Below, piece after piece: positions 34,345-47,053 of a DNA stretch of 64,000 bases; position 1 is the first letter of the stretch; the number at the start of each line of letters is the position of its first letter. Below the pieces are notes generated by a model that was given only the letters and a program-made list of their open reading frames with translations, was not told the origin of the DNA and did no database searches. The translations under genes were made by a program, and so were the position numbers. Source of the stretch: Episyrphus balteatus. Taxonomy: Eukaryota; Arthropoda; Insecta; Diptera; Syrphidae. The stretch is from the NCBI RefSeq assembly GCF_945859705.1, contig NC_079136.1, positions 41,821,307-41,885,306 of the forward strand, in the 5' to 3' direction.

Positions 34345-34500
34345 CAAATGTTTGCGGCATTTTTCTCTTGCAAATATTCCTGCAAATTATAAAACCATTT
34401 TGTAACTGCTTGCTCTTTGACCATCGATCGCTCTCCCTCTGCTGTTCTCAGGGACAATTTAGGATGGCGCTTTAAAAATCCATAAGAACAAGGTTTTCTT
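34345..34500 (-). pseudogene. pogo/Tigger-like transposase fragment
   Basis: The minus strand reads FLKRHPKLSLRTAEGERSMV then VTKWFYNLQEYLQEKNA, which fits the end of the CENPB-type DNA-binding region and the start of the catalytic part of pogo/Tigger transposases. It is broken and abuts the Tc3-like remnant. Confidence 0.6.
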
Positions 34501-35289
34501 GGAAGTCATCATTAAATGGTGTTGATCTTTTTACCTCTGTAAGAAATCAAATAAAAACAATGACAAAAGAAAATAATAATTATTTTTTTTTTTTATTTCC
34601 ATTTGCATAACATTTTGACTTTTATTTTAAAAAGTATTTTTTTAAGACCGTCCATCGGCAACTCTGGTTCTGAAAAGAAAAATAAAGAAAACACTTTAAG
34701 CTGTTTAACAAAAATGAAGAGAAGTAAATAAATCTCCTGTTTAACTGAAACAGAAAATAAAAGAGAGACATTAATTAAGAGAGTTTGAACGAAAATGGAA
34801 CCACACACGCTCACCATACACTCCTTCGTCTTCCAGTCGAAGAGGAACCGGTAAAGCGGCGCACACACAATTTTGTTCTGTATTTCTAATTGAGTACCAA
34901 GAACGAACGAATGGAACCATGGGTCATGCTCTTCTCGCACACGCAACTTAAGTGGAACCGGCAGCCTTGGTAGAAGTCACACACATTATCAGACTACCTT
35001 CGTCTGTATACGGAACCCGACTAAAATTTAGTAATTTTATTATTATTATTAATTTTTTTTTTTTACTTTGTATCTATTATTGTAACAAGAGTTGGTTTTT
35101 TTCAGATTTTTTTTTTTCTTTTTTTTTTTTAATTTATGATTCACAACAATACAACACACGATGCGACGCGATTCTTTTAAACTTTTAAATTTCACACTTT
35201 GTCAATTTTTTTTTTTTTCGAACTATATTACATTTAGATTCGCGAGTTTAAATTGATAGAAAACGAGGTTCGCGGATCGGCTGCTCCAA
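34501..35289. other. Spacer, possibly LTR-element leader
   Basis: No gene is seen. If the LTR at 35290-35560 is a 5' LTR, this would be its untranslated leader. Long T runs occur at 35050-35215. Confidence 0.3.
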
Positions 35290-35560
35290 TGTTAAGGTGC
35301 TTTTGACGACGTTATATTTAAAAAACCGTTTTGTTTAAGTGATATAATCGGACTTACTTCAGTTCCATAGACCAACCTGGAACTTCTTTAAGAACTTCCA
35401 AAATGCATTACTCAGCTTTGACCTACTGAGTTGCATTCTGGAAGTTGGCTTGACCCACTGAGCGTTGTGTCACATTAAGTTTGACATACAGCTGCCATTC
35501 TGCATAATTGGTATGTAGTACTTACAGTGGGTTAGATGGTAAGGCAAAGTGGGAATAACA
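35290..35560 (-). mobile_element. LTR with TGTTA...TAACA ends
   Basis: Read on the minus strand it starts TGTTATTCCC and ends CACCTTAACA. It is preceded by the purine-rich GAGAAAGCGAG (polypurine-tract-like) and a Bel/Pao pol C-terminus. It is followed after one base by TGGAGCAGCCGATCC, which looks like a primer-binding site. No second copy of this LTR was found in the window. Confidence 0.55.
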
Positions 35561-35564
35561 CTCG

Positions 35565-35800
35565 CTTTCTCTATACCAGTACCATCCAACACAGCTTATA
35601 CAGACCTAACTTTGACACTGATCGGCGAACCTGTTCATCTTTCCATATGATCATCTCCACAACACGCGCTTTTGGCCAGCAGTATCTTGGAAGATCATTG
35701 ACCAATATGACGACTAAGTCTCCTTTACGGTGTGGTTTAACTTTACTGTGTCATTTTGATCTTCGATTTTACGTTGGATGATGGGTTTCCACCTTCCTTT
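35565..35800 (-). pseudogene. Bel/Pao polyprotein C-terminus (DUF5641-like)
   Basis: The minus strand reads HRKGDLVVILVNDLPRYCWP, KARVVEMI, WKDEQVR and SVSKLGLY. This fits the domain that ends Bel/Pao integrases (GDLV...WP.GRV...KDG.VR...RPVSKL). It is only a fragment; upstream pol is absent. Confidence 0.7.
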
Positions 35801-36094
35801 TTCAACAGTTTATAAACATCGAAAAATTCATCATTCAAGTCACTGTCACTGTCTTGAGAATAATTTTTTGCAAAGATAAAAAATAATGAAGGAACATTTT
35901 ATTTGTTCATCAATTTGTAAGGATAATTTAAAATTTTAATAGTAAGATATCCATTTAAATATTGCATTGTAGTTATTTCTAATATGATTTCAGTTCTGAT
36001 TTCCATTTCCATATCGTTTCTGACTTTTCAAATAAAAAGTATGACTAGCGGAGAAATTAAAATAAAGAACTTAGCCCGATGAGGTATGCTGTCT
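35801..36094. other. AT-rich spacer
   Basis: Nothing recognisable is seen. Confidence 0.35.
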
Positions 36095-36600
36095 ACATAA
36101 AGTAACCGTTCGCGTACACTAAAACCGAATTATCGGCCGATATCGGGTCGGAACTACTCGGACGACTTTCTCGGACGATCGTCTGCATACACTTCTTCCG
36201 ATCTAGGACGTCGCTGCCGGTCTGTAGTCTGACTTTGCGAAACTTGAAGTGCATATAATAATTGTTTTCAATGGAATATTTTGAAGAAATTTATATTTTT
36301 GAAAGTTCATACCGCCAATGTTTGGAAAGAAAAAGCTTTTAGCAATATCTATGTATAAATCAACCCGACAACGGACGAAAAATCCAAACAAGTTCGGATT
36401 ATGCCGGTTGATCGGTTATTATCGGGCGTCAACGTACTACAACGGACGATGTCGCTTTCAGTGGTGTACGCACTCTCTTTTCTTTCTATGTGCTTGGGTC
36501 TATCGGCCGAGTTCGGCCGACAACGTCCGAGCATAATTCGGCCGATGACGGATTTGGTGTACGCGAGCCGTAAGGCTTTCAATGTTGTCGTACTTTATGT
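36095..36600. mobile_element. About 506-bp MITE with GC-rich inverted subterminal repeats
   Basis: The ends are ACATAAAGTA and TACTTTATGT. Inside these, TTCGCGTACACTAAAACCG at 36109 is mirrored by CGGATTTGGTGTACGCGAG at 36549. Many CGGCCGA words make it GC-rich against its surroundings. The right arm has about 18 extra bases. The short frames on both strands here are shadows of the inverted repeat. Confidence 0.7.
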
Positions 36601-36668
36601 TAAAAGTTTATATTAAAATTTTTTACTTATCCACTTGGAGTGGGGTTTGCCCAAAGCGAGTACAATTC

Positions 36669-37430
36669 TTACATTCGTCTCGCGGCTTGAAACTCTGAAT
36701 TCTCATTACTTGAAGTATCTGGATCCATGATATTGTAAAAGCTCATTTGCTTTAAGTTTTTATATAGCCGAAACAAGGGTTTTTTTTTTTTGTTGAAGCC
36801 TCCTCTGTTATTCGTTACTACAGAAATTGTATTTTCAAGGCAATCAGTATTTAGATGTGATGTTATCAAATGCTGTTGCTCTTCACTTTTTATGTGGGTC
36901 CAGAATTCCAATATCCCGTTTATAGTTTGGCATAAGCGTTGTGAACAAAATATATGTAGTTTTACTTTCTAAAAACTCCGACACAGATTTTATTTTAACT
37001 TTTTCTTTATTTAAATATTTACGTACTTAATAAAACAACCTTTCGCTTTAGAATCTCTGGATAGACTGACTTACTAGCTTGGATGTTCGAATCTTCCTTC
37101 TTTTTTATCTTTTCTTTTCTGTCTTTCGTCCCGTTTCGTTCGTTTGTGTCTGTAGTTGTACGTAGATCTGAATATCGTTTGTCTGTATCGTTTGTGCATG
37201 TATCGTTTTGTGTCTGTCTGTATATTGTCATCCCACATATAATTCCTGACATGGTGCGTTTCAAAAATATTATTCTTTTCACTGATTCTTTCATATATGA
37301 AATTGTATCAATCTGACTATCAGATAAGGTACATTTTTCCGGATTATTTGAAAATTTGTTTTTGCTATTTAAATTGTCAATTAATTTATTTAGAAGTTCC
37401 CTGTGCTTAATGCTATAACCTTATTATCGT
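36669..37430 (-). pseudogene. P-element-like (THAP9-type) transposase remnant
   Basis: On the minus strand the order is ELLNKLIDNLNSKNKF-like and SYMKESVKRIIFLKR near 37390-37250, then TQRLCQTINGILEFW, and HLITSHLNTDCLENTISVV followed by NNRGGFN at 36860-36780. The LNxDCLEN block followed by a Gly/Asn-rich stretch is the C-terminal signature of P-type transposases. A non-matching Thr/Lys-rich segment at 37240-37040 interrupts it. Frames are broken. Confidence 0.7.
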
Positions 37431-37575
37431 CATTGAAAATGTTTGTGAATGCATCTGGGATTCTATTACTTTAGTTCTTCAAGATTTATCTTCGTCTTAT
37501 TTTTTGGAGTGAAAGAAGATTTGGATGTACTCTCATATGCGTGATTTAATTTTTCTTGAAGAATATTAAAAACTA

Positions 37576-37615
37576 TTGGCGGTCACGACCGTTCGACATT
37601 GTCGGTGACCGCCAA
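37576..37615. repeat. 11-bp perfect hairpin
   Basis: TTGGCGGTCAC (37576-37586) and GTGACCGCCAA (37605-37615) are exact complements around an 18-bp loop. It may be an end of a lost element. Confidence 0.5.
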
Positions 37616-38683
37616 ATCTCATGACCCTTTCAACGTTAAAGTCTAAACGCGTTGACACGTTAGATTACTGTTACTACAAATTGTCTTAATTTATCACTCA
37701 CCGATTTGGGTTTCTTTTTTTAAAATTTTACTTTCAAATCAAAATACGTCTTTGCTCGCCACGTCTTTGCTCACGATAAATCCAGATTTTAAATTAATGG
37801 GTTTGCCCAAAGCTTTTTTAGGTGTCTGTCTTTATCTTCACTTGGTTTTATTTTCACCTATCATCGCATCTCGCTGTCGCTATAATTTTTCGCGAATAAT
37901 TGACTTGATGGCTTACACGGAGGTTGAGTTTAAATAGGGTTGAAAATTATTAAGTTGAAAAAAATTCGGATCGCATGTCGTTAAAGGCTAAAACACATTG
38001 CTGTCGCAAAGTAGTAAGAAATTTCTACAATATATTGTATATAAATTAATAAGGGACATAACACAGAGTTAACTAACCTGTTTTTATATTTTCAGCCTCT
38101 TAATAGATAGGCTTTTATTTGTTTAACTTGATTTTTTTATTTATTTGATTGATTTCCTTAAGTTTTGTTTACACTTTTTGCTCACTAACACTCTTTTTGA
38201 AGAACAAACGCAAACTGAAATATTGAATCGTAGAATTGAAGTTGCTATTGTTTATTAACCATTTTCCATCAATATGATGTATTTCATAAATGTGACGAAA
38301 ATCATAATCATAAATCAATCATCAATATGATGAACTTTTGTACGCAATGCAAATGTACAAAACGTTAGTTAATTTGATGAAAATGTGTAGCAGAAAAAAA
38401 AGACAAAAAATAAAAAAAACAAAAGAAATAAATTCGGATTTCATTCGGTACGTTTTCGAATTCGTTTTCTTGAGAAGCACATTTTTTTCTGTCCGTGAAA
38501 AGAAAACTTTTGATCATGTTGGGTTGGTGTTGTTCTCCAATTGATCGCCCCACCTAACACGTTGCCCATCGGGGTTGGATTCAAAAACTCGCCGAGCTGG
38601 TGCATCGGTATTCATACGCTCTATATATTCCAGTCATATCCACCGAATATTGATACCTTTTCACTAGTATTTCGATTTAAATA
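37616..38683. other. Spacer before the satellite
   Basis: AT-rich, with short chance frames only. The last few bases share the CTTGTAACGTAATTTAAATG phrase with the satellite unit. Confidence 0.4.
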
Positions 38684-41600
38684 ATCTTCTTGTAACGTAA
38701 TTTAAATGACTGTATGGCTTATTTGCTGTTATGCACGGCATATTACCGTTTCGCACTAATTTGCACCTTTTAACAAAATTTTAATTATCTACTTGTTTTG
38801 CACATGCCTATTATTATTATTTAATCTTTTAATAAAAAAGTTTTCGCCTATGGCTGACTTTCATAATTTTATGGTGCCCTTCAAACCCATGTTGTATCCA
38901 TATTTGTAGGGCAGATTTGAACTAATCGTCTTCTAACGTAATTTAAATGACTGTATGGCTTATTTGCTGTTATGCACGGCATATTACCGTTTCACACTAA
39001 TTTGCACCTTTTAGCAAAATTTTAATTATCTACTTGTTTTGCACATGCCTATTATTATTATTTAATCTTTTAATAAAAAAGTTTTCGCCTATGGCTGACT
39101 TTCATAATTTTATGGTGCCCTTCAAACCCATGTTGTATCCATATTTGTAGGGCAGATTTGAAATAATCGTCTTCTAACGTAATTTAAATGACTGTATGGC
39201 TTATTTGCTGTTATGCACGGCATATTACCGTTTCACACTAATTTGCACCTTTTAACAAAATTTTAATTATCTACTTGTTTTGCACATGCCTATTATTATT
39301 ATTTAATCTTTTAATAAAAAAGTTTTCGCCTATGGCTGACTTTCATAATTTTATGGTGCCCTTCAAACCCATGTTGTATCCATATTTGTAGGGCAGATTT
39401 GAACTAATCGTCTTCTAACGTAATTTAAATGACTGTATGGCTTATTTGCTGTTATGCACGGCATATTACCGTTTCACACTAATTTGCACCTTTTAACAAA
39501 ATTTTAATTATCTCCTTGTTTTGCACATGCCTATTATTATTATTTAATCTTTTAATAAAAAAGTTTTCGCCTATGGCTGACTTTCATAATTTTATGGTGC
39601 CCTTTAAACCCATGTTGTATCCATATTTGTAGGGCAGATTTGAAATAATCGTCTTCTAACGTAATTTAAATGACTGTATGGCTTATTTGCTGTTATGCAC
39701 GGCATATTACCGTTTCACACTAATTTGCACCTTTTAACAAAATTTTAATTATCTACTTGTTTTGCACATGCCTATTATTATTATTTAATCTTTTAATAAA
39801 TAAGTTTTCGCCTATGGCTGACTTTCATAATTTTATGGTGCCCTTCAAACCCATGTTGTATCCATATTTGTAGGGCAGATTTGAAATAATCGTCTTCTAA
39901 CGTAATTTAAATGACTGTATGGCTTATTTGCTGTTATGCACGGCATATTACCGTTTCACACTAATTTGCACCTTTTAACAAAATTTTAATTATCTACTTG
40001 TTTTGCACATGCCTATTATTATTATTTAATCTTTTAATAAAAAAGTTTTCGCCTATGGCTGACTTTCATAATTTTATGGTGCCCTTCAAACCCATGTTGT
40101 ATCCATAGTTGTAGGGCAGATTTGAAATAATCGTCTTCTAACGTAATTTAAATGACTGTATGGCTTATTTGCTGTTATGCACGGCATATTACCGTTTCAC
40201 ACTAATTTGCACCTTTTAACAAAATTTTAATTATCTACTTGTTTTGCACATGCCTATTATTATTATTTAATCTTTTAATAAAAAAGTTTTCGCCTATGGC
40301 TGACTTTCATAATTTTATGGTGCCCTTCAAACCCATGTTGTATCCATATTTGTAGGGCAGATTTGAAATAATCGTCTTCTAACGTAATTTAAATGACTGT
40401 ATGGCTTATTTGCTGTTATGCACGGCATATTACCGTTTCACACTAATTTGCACCTTTTAACAAAATTTTAATTATCTACTTGTTTTGCACATGCCTATTA
40501 TTATTATTTAATCTTTTAATAAAAAAGTTTTCGCCTATGGCTGACTTTCATAATTTTATGGTGCCCTTCAAACCCATGTTGTATCCATATTTGTAGGGCA
40601 GATTTGAAATAATCGTATTCTAACGTAATTTAAATGACTGTATGGCTTATTTGCTGTTATGCACGGCATATTACCGTTTCACACCAATTTGCACCTTTTA
40701 ACAAAATTTTAATTATCTCCTTGTTTTGCACATGCCTATTATTATTATTTAGTCTTTTAATAAAAAAGTTTTCGCCTATGGCTGACTTTCATAATTTTAT
40801 GGTGCCCTTCAAACCCATGTTGTATCCATATTTGTAGGGCAGATTTGAAATAATCGTATTCTAACGTAATTTAAATGACTGTATGGCTTATTTGCTGTTA
40901 TGCACGGCATATTACCGTTTCACACCAATTTGCACCTTTTAACAAAATTTTAATTATCTCCTTGTTTTGCACATGCCTATTATTATTATTTAGTCTTTTA
41001 ATAAAAAAGTTTTCGCCTATGGCTGACTTTCATAATTTTATGGTGCCCTTCAAACCCATGTTGTATCCATATTTGTAGGGCAGATTTGAAATAATCGTCT
41101 TCTAACGTAATTTAAATGACTGTATGGCTTATTTGCTGTTATGCACGGCATATTACCGTTTCACACTAATTTGCACCTTTTAACAAAATTTTAATTATCT
41201 ACTTGTTTTGCACATGCCTATTATTATTATTTAATCTTTTAATAAAAAAGTTTTCGCCTATGGCTGACTTTCATAATTTTATGGTGCCCTTCAAACCCAT
41301 GTTGTATCCATATTTGTAGGGCAGATTTGAAATAATCGTATTCTAACGTAATTTAAATGACTGTATGGCTTATTTGCTGTTATGCACGGCATATTACCGT
41401 TTCACACCAATTTGCACCTTTTAACAAAATTTTAATTATCTCCTTGTTTTGCACATGCCTATTATTATTATTTAGTCTTTTAATAAAAAAGTTTTCGCCT
41501 ATGGCTGACTTTCATAATTTTATGGTGCCCTTCAAACCCATGTTGTATCCATATTTGTAGGGCAGATTTGAAATAATCGTCTTCTAACGTAATTTAAATG

Positions 41601-43510
41601 ACTGTATGGCTTATTTGCTGTTATGCACGGCATATTACCGTTTCACACCAATTTGCACCTTTTAACAAAATTTTAATTATCTCCTTGTTTTGCACATGCC
41701 TATTATTATTATTTAGTCTTTTAATAAAAAAGTTTTCGCCTATGGCTGACTTTCATAATTTTATGGTGCCCTTCAAACCCATGTTGTACCTATCCATATT
41801 TGTAGGGCAGATTTGAAATAATCGTCTTCTAACTTAATTTAAATGACTGTATGGCTTATTTGCTGTTATGCACGGCATATTACCGTTTCACACCAATTTG
41901 CACCTTTTAACAAAATTTTAATTATCTCCTTGTTTTGCACATGCCTATTATTATTATTTAGTCTTTTAATAAAAAAGTTTTCGCCTATGGCTGACTTTCA
42001 TAATTTTATGGTGCCCTTCAAACACATGTTGTATCCATATTTGTAGGGCAGATTTGAAATAATCGTCTTCTAACGTAATTTAAATGACTGTATGGCTTAT
42101 TTGCTGTAATGCACGGCATATTACCGTTTCACACCAATTTGCACCTTTTAACAAAATTTTAATTATCTCCTTGTTTTCCACATGCCTATTATTATTATTT
42201 AATCTTTTAATAAAAAAGTTTTCGCCTATGGCTGACTTTCATAATTTTAAGGTGCCCTTCAAACCCATGTTGTATCCATATTTGTAGGGCAGATTTGAAA
42301 TAATCGTCTTCTAACGTAATTTAAATGACTGTATGGCTTATTTGCTGTTATGCACGGCATATTACCGTTTCACACCAATTTGCACCTTTTAACAAAATTT
42401 TAATTATCTCCTTGTTTTGCACATGCCTATTATTATTATTTAATCTTTTAATAAAAAAGTTTTCGTCTATGGCTGACTTTCATAATTTGAATGTGTCCTC
42501 TAAATCCGTGTTGTATCCGTATTTGTAGGGCAGATAGTAAATAATCGTCTTGTAACGTAATTTAAATGACTGTATGGCTTATTTGCTGTTATGCAGGGCA
42601 TATTACCGATTCACAATAATTTGCACCTTTGAACAAAATTTTAATTATCTCCTTGTCTTCCACATGTCTATTATTATTTAGTCTTTTAATAAAAAAGTTT
42701 TCGCCTATGGCTGACTTTCATAATTTTATGGTGCCCTTCAAACCCATGTTGTATCCATATTTGTAGGGCAGATTTGAAATAATCGTCTTCTAACGTAATT
42801 TAAATGACTGTATGGCTTATTTGCTGTTATGCACGGCATATTACCGTTTCACACCAATTTGCACCTTTTAACAAAATTTTAATTATCTCCTTGTTTTGCA
42901 CATGCCTATTATTATTATTTAATCTTTTAATAAAAAAGTTTTCGCCTATGGCGGACTTTCATAATTTGAATGTGTCCTCTAAATCCGTGTTGTATCCGTA
43001 TTTGTAGGGCAGATAGTAAATAATCGTCTTGTAACGTAATTTAAATGACTGTATGGCTTATTTGCTGTTATGCAGGGCATATTACCGATTCACAATAATT
43101 TGCACCTTTGAACAAAATTTTAATTATCTCCTTGTCTTCCACATGTCTATTATTATTTAGTCTTTTAATAAAAAAGTTTTCGCTTATGGCTGACTTTCAT
43201 AATTTTATGGTGCCCTTCAAACCCATGTTGTATCCATATTTTTAGGGCTGATTTTAAATAATCGTCTTGTAACGGAATTTAAATGACTGTATGGCTTATT
43301 TGCTGTTATACAGGGCATATTACCGTTTCACACCAATTTGCACCTTTTAACAAAATTTTTGTTATCTTCTTGTCTTCCACTGTGAAGCTGTGGATTGCAT
43401 GTCTATTATTATTATTTAATCTTTTAATATAAAAGTTTTCGCCTATGGCTGACTTTCATAATTTTAATGTGTCCTCCAAATATGGATACAATATTTGCAG
43501 GGCAGATTTT
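38684..43510. repeat. Tandem satellite, about 20 copies of a 241-bp unit
   Basis: The anchor ATGACTGTATGG recurs at 38706, 38947, 39188, 39429, 39670, 39911, 40152, 40393, 40634, 40875, 41116, 41357, 41598, 41843, 42084, 42325, 42566, 42804, 43045 and 43283. The period is 241 bp, with one 245-bp unit (a small insertion near 41790) and 238-239 bp units at the right. Inner units are nearly identical; the last ones are diverged. Units at 40634, 40875, 41357, 41598 and 41843 share a variant set. Units at 42325/42566 and 42804/43045 form a two-unit higher-order repeat of about 479 bp. Because 241 is not a multiple of three, the 67-codon frame in each unit cannot form a repeat protein. Confidence 0.97.
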
Positions 43511-45087
43511 CCCATTTATACAGTGCGACATGCTCCATTTATCGTATCCATCATCATGTTTAAACATTTTGATGGATACTTCACTCACTTATCCCTAATA
43601 TTGTACTCTCCACTCTTTGACTGCGTTTGTTCAATATACAGCGTCATTTTGCTTTTGGATGAAAGTTGTGCTGAAAATATCGTCAGTTTCCGCATCTCCA
43701 GTGGTTTAATTGTTATGGCAGAAAACGACATTGGAATTCCTTGTAGGCACTGACTTATTTAAAAACGTCCTTTAAATTTTCTCAATTTTAGAAGTAAAAT
43801 TGAAGTACTCAATGGTTGCTTCTTTTAATAAAATTCTAATTTTTTTATGATCTTCCATTGTGAGGTAGTGGGATGAATCAAAACAAATCGATTTTCGCTT
43901 CGCTGTTACAAATGTACCATTAATGGTACACGAAATACATTAGAAAATCCTGTCGCCCTCGGAGCCAAAGATTGTAATTGTACTGATCGGTGAGAAAAAC
44001 CACTGGTACTAAAACATGAAATGTAAAAAATATAAAAATCATTATAATAATCATGATTCACAAATTTCACTCACAAAAGGCGAGTACTAATCCCGTGGTA
44101 CAAAATACGCGACCCACAAAAACCAAAGGTGTAAACGATAGTAATTTTTGCATACACTAGAATCGAGTTGATGCGAGAAGAAAAAACAAAAAAACTACTG
44201 TAATATAAATATGAAACATCATTATATCATTATTCGCAAACTTCACTCACACTAGCATTTATCACACTATTTACTATTACTATTTACAAACATTTATTTA
44301 TAATTATTTATTACCTCTTACTTACTTTATTATTTTTGTTTGTATTTTTAAGGTTAAGTTTTTATTTATCATTTCAGTATCCGATCAAACTGAAACAATT
44401 TTAGTTCAAAATTTCGTAAACACAAAAATTTAAAGTAATGTAAAGAGTTTTTTTTTTCGTTTGAATTTTAAATTGAAGAATTACTTTGGAAAATTCCTAT
44501 TAACGCTTTTTTTCACACAAGATTTTTTATTAGTCTTTAAGTAACGTAGGTTTACCTACAGAATTCCTGTTTCATGTTGTGTATTGGGAAAGCCAGTACA
44601 TACATTGATTCCTCTGCTACTTTGATTAGATGTTGTTGTTGGCTGGTTTGGTCTCACCTTTCTGAAAAACATATACTCACCTTGTGAAAGAGCGAAATTT
44701 TGAAACAACTAACTCACACCTTATTGTTTTATATGACGACATAACTCAAGTTATGTCGTCTTGACTTCTGGATAAAAAGGGCAGAATTCAAATTAACAAA
44801 AAAGCTGACATCCAAACGTCTAAATGTGGAATCTAATGTTATTGTTGAAATTGTATGCTGTTGCCAAATGCACTCATCACACTAAATTTTTTTTCTATTA
44901 AACTGACATCAACAATAAATTACACGACGAATATCAAACAAGAAACAAAATTCTTACAAAGTTAAAAAACGACTGCACTTCTTTAAAGTGAAAGAGGAAT
45001 CCAATCCAATTTTGGCTTCAGTAATCGGCGTGTAACATAGTTCTTCTTTGTGTATTCAAAACTTGAAATTCTGAATATACCTTCTTC
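43511..45087. other. Spacer between the two tandem arrays
   Basis: No gene is seen. It holds a 16-bp palindrome around GTACCATTAATGGTAC (43916-43931) and an 11-bp stem hairpin at 44735-44760. Confidence 0.4.
44735..44760. repeat. Hairpin with perfect 11-bp stem and 4-base loop
   Basis: GACGACATAAC and GTTATGTCGTC are separated by TCAA. This could be the subterminal hairpin of a Helitron-like or other element, but no adjacent end was recognised. Confidence 0.5.
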
Positions 45088-46200
45088 ACCCCTAGTTAAG
45101 ACACCCACACCTTAATGATGTTGAGTGAACGTTCTTAATTCCGCATCCTATTCACTCATAAAATAAACTCGTCGTCTATCTAATGACAAAAATTAGTATT
45201 ATTTATTTTTCTTCGTCATCCAAACCTATTTTATTGAGGTTAGATGTTTCTGTAGCATAACTTCCATTATTGTTTAAGGAGTCTATGACTCGCACCCCTT
45301 ATTAATACACTACATTTTAGCGATGTTGAGTTAAGGTTCTTAATTCCGCATCCTATTCACTCATAAAATAAACTCGTCGTCTATCTAATGACAAAAATTA
45401 GTATTATTTATTTTTCTTCGTCATCCAAACCTATTTTATTGAGGTTAGATGTTTCTGTAGCATAACTTCCATTATTGTTTAAGGAGTCTATGACTCGCAC
45501 CCCTTATTAATACACTACATTTTAGCGATGTTGAGTTAAGGTTCTTAATTCCGCATCCTATTCACTCATAAAATAAACTCGTCGTCTATCTAATGACAAA
45601 AATTAGTATTATTTATTTTTCTTCGTCATCCAAACCTATTTTATTGAGGTTAGATGTTTCTGTAGCATAACTTTCATTACTGGAGTCTATGACTCGCACC
45701 CCTTATTAATACACTACATCTTAACGATGTTGAGTCAAGGTTCTTAATTCCGCATCCTATTCACTCATAAAATAAACTCGTCGTCTATCGAGTGGCAAAA
45801 ATTAGTACTATTAATTTTTCTTCGTCATCCAATCCTATTTCATTGAGGTAACATGTTTCCAGAACTTCCATTATTGTTTAAGGAGTCTATGACTCGCACC
45901 CCTTATTAATACACTACATCTTAGCGATGTTGAGTTAAGGTTCTTAATTCCGCATCCTATTCACTCATAAAATAAACTCGTCGTCTATCTAATGACAAAA
46001 ATTAGTATTATTTATTTTTCTTCGTCATCCAAACCTATTTTATTGAGGTTAGATGTTTCTGTAGCATAACTTCCATTACTGTTTAAGGAGTCTATGACTC
46101 GCACCCCTAATTAATACACTACATCTTAGTGATGTTGAGTGAAGTTTCTTAATTCCGCATCCTATTCACTCATAAATTAAAGTTCTTTCTTTGCTGTTTC
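45088..46200. repeat. Second tandem array, about six copies of a 199-205-bp unit
   Basis: CCGCATCCTATTCACTCATA recurs at 45141, 45346, 45551, 45750, 45950 and 46154. The first three spacings are nearly identical; later units carry small deletions and substitutions. The unit has no relation by eye to the 241-bp satellite. Confidence 0.93.
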
Positions 46201-47053
46201 GTTCGTATTTATTTCCACGCGTCGTTAATCTAGCGGCAAAAAATTGTATCTACTAATTTTTCTTCGCTATCTCAAACAATTTTATTGAGGCTACAACTGC
46301 TTCTTGTATACCTACCAAGAAGTTTGGCCATCAAAAGATGATGGATGCATTTCGTTTTTCTTTAGATAACGCATTTAATTGTAATATCAAGACAACGTTC
46401 TTGTTCTCAAAACGCATCAAACTCCTTCGATGGGGTTTAGTTTGATCATCAATCCGCTGCAAGAGAAATTTCTGCAACTTTCGTTCAAGTCCATCTTTCT
46501 GTACAGGATTAAACGAAATAAAACGAAAAATATTCATTTAACAAAAGATTCAAAATATAAAAAGAATCAAAATCATTCATTCAATTTTTTTTCATCACCT
46601 TGCATCGACCTTCCCGTAGGTTCGGCAACAACGCCCATAACGTTTTTAACTGATTCACGATCTTGTAAACATAAACCCTTTTGTTTTTAAAATTAAAACA
46701 CTGTTCTTTTAGCTGGTTGATCATTGAATGATCAATTTATTTCATTGATTATAACCTATGAATTTACAAAGTCTTAGCAATGACTTAGCGAACTAGTATT
46801 TGAATCCATATTAAAGATTTTCTTAAATCTAGATACATTTCTCAGTCATTCTATGCAATCAATTTAACCCGCTCCAAATATTGATCCTTCCGAAATAACT
46901 AGATCGTATTCAGCTCGTAATCATATTTTGTCTCTTCTTTTGTGTTCATGATTTTATCCACATTTTGTTGTATGCGTACGTAGACTTTTTGCATGACGTA
47001 CAACAAATCTCGAAAAAGGAATATATTTCAATTAACATAGCAAAAAATCTCTG
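46201..47053. other. Unannotated spacer
   Basis: Short frames on both strands have no recognisable motifs. No repeat was identified. Confidence 0.35.

Noticed and set aside
36318..36616. Overlapping frames on both strands
   Set aside because: They arise from the GC-rich inverted repeat of the MITE at 36095-36600.
40634..43007. Series of identical 67-codon frames starting MTVWLICCYARH
   Set aside because: They are one frame per 241-bp satellite unit. The period is not a multiple of three, several units have a stop, and flanking units lack the frame, so they do not form a gene family.
38684..46200. CRISPR-like repeat array
   Set aside because: The repeats are 241 and about 203 bp long with no unique spacers, in an insect genome; this is satellite DNA.
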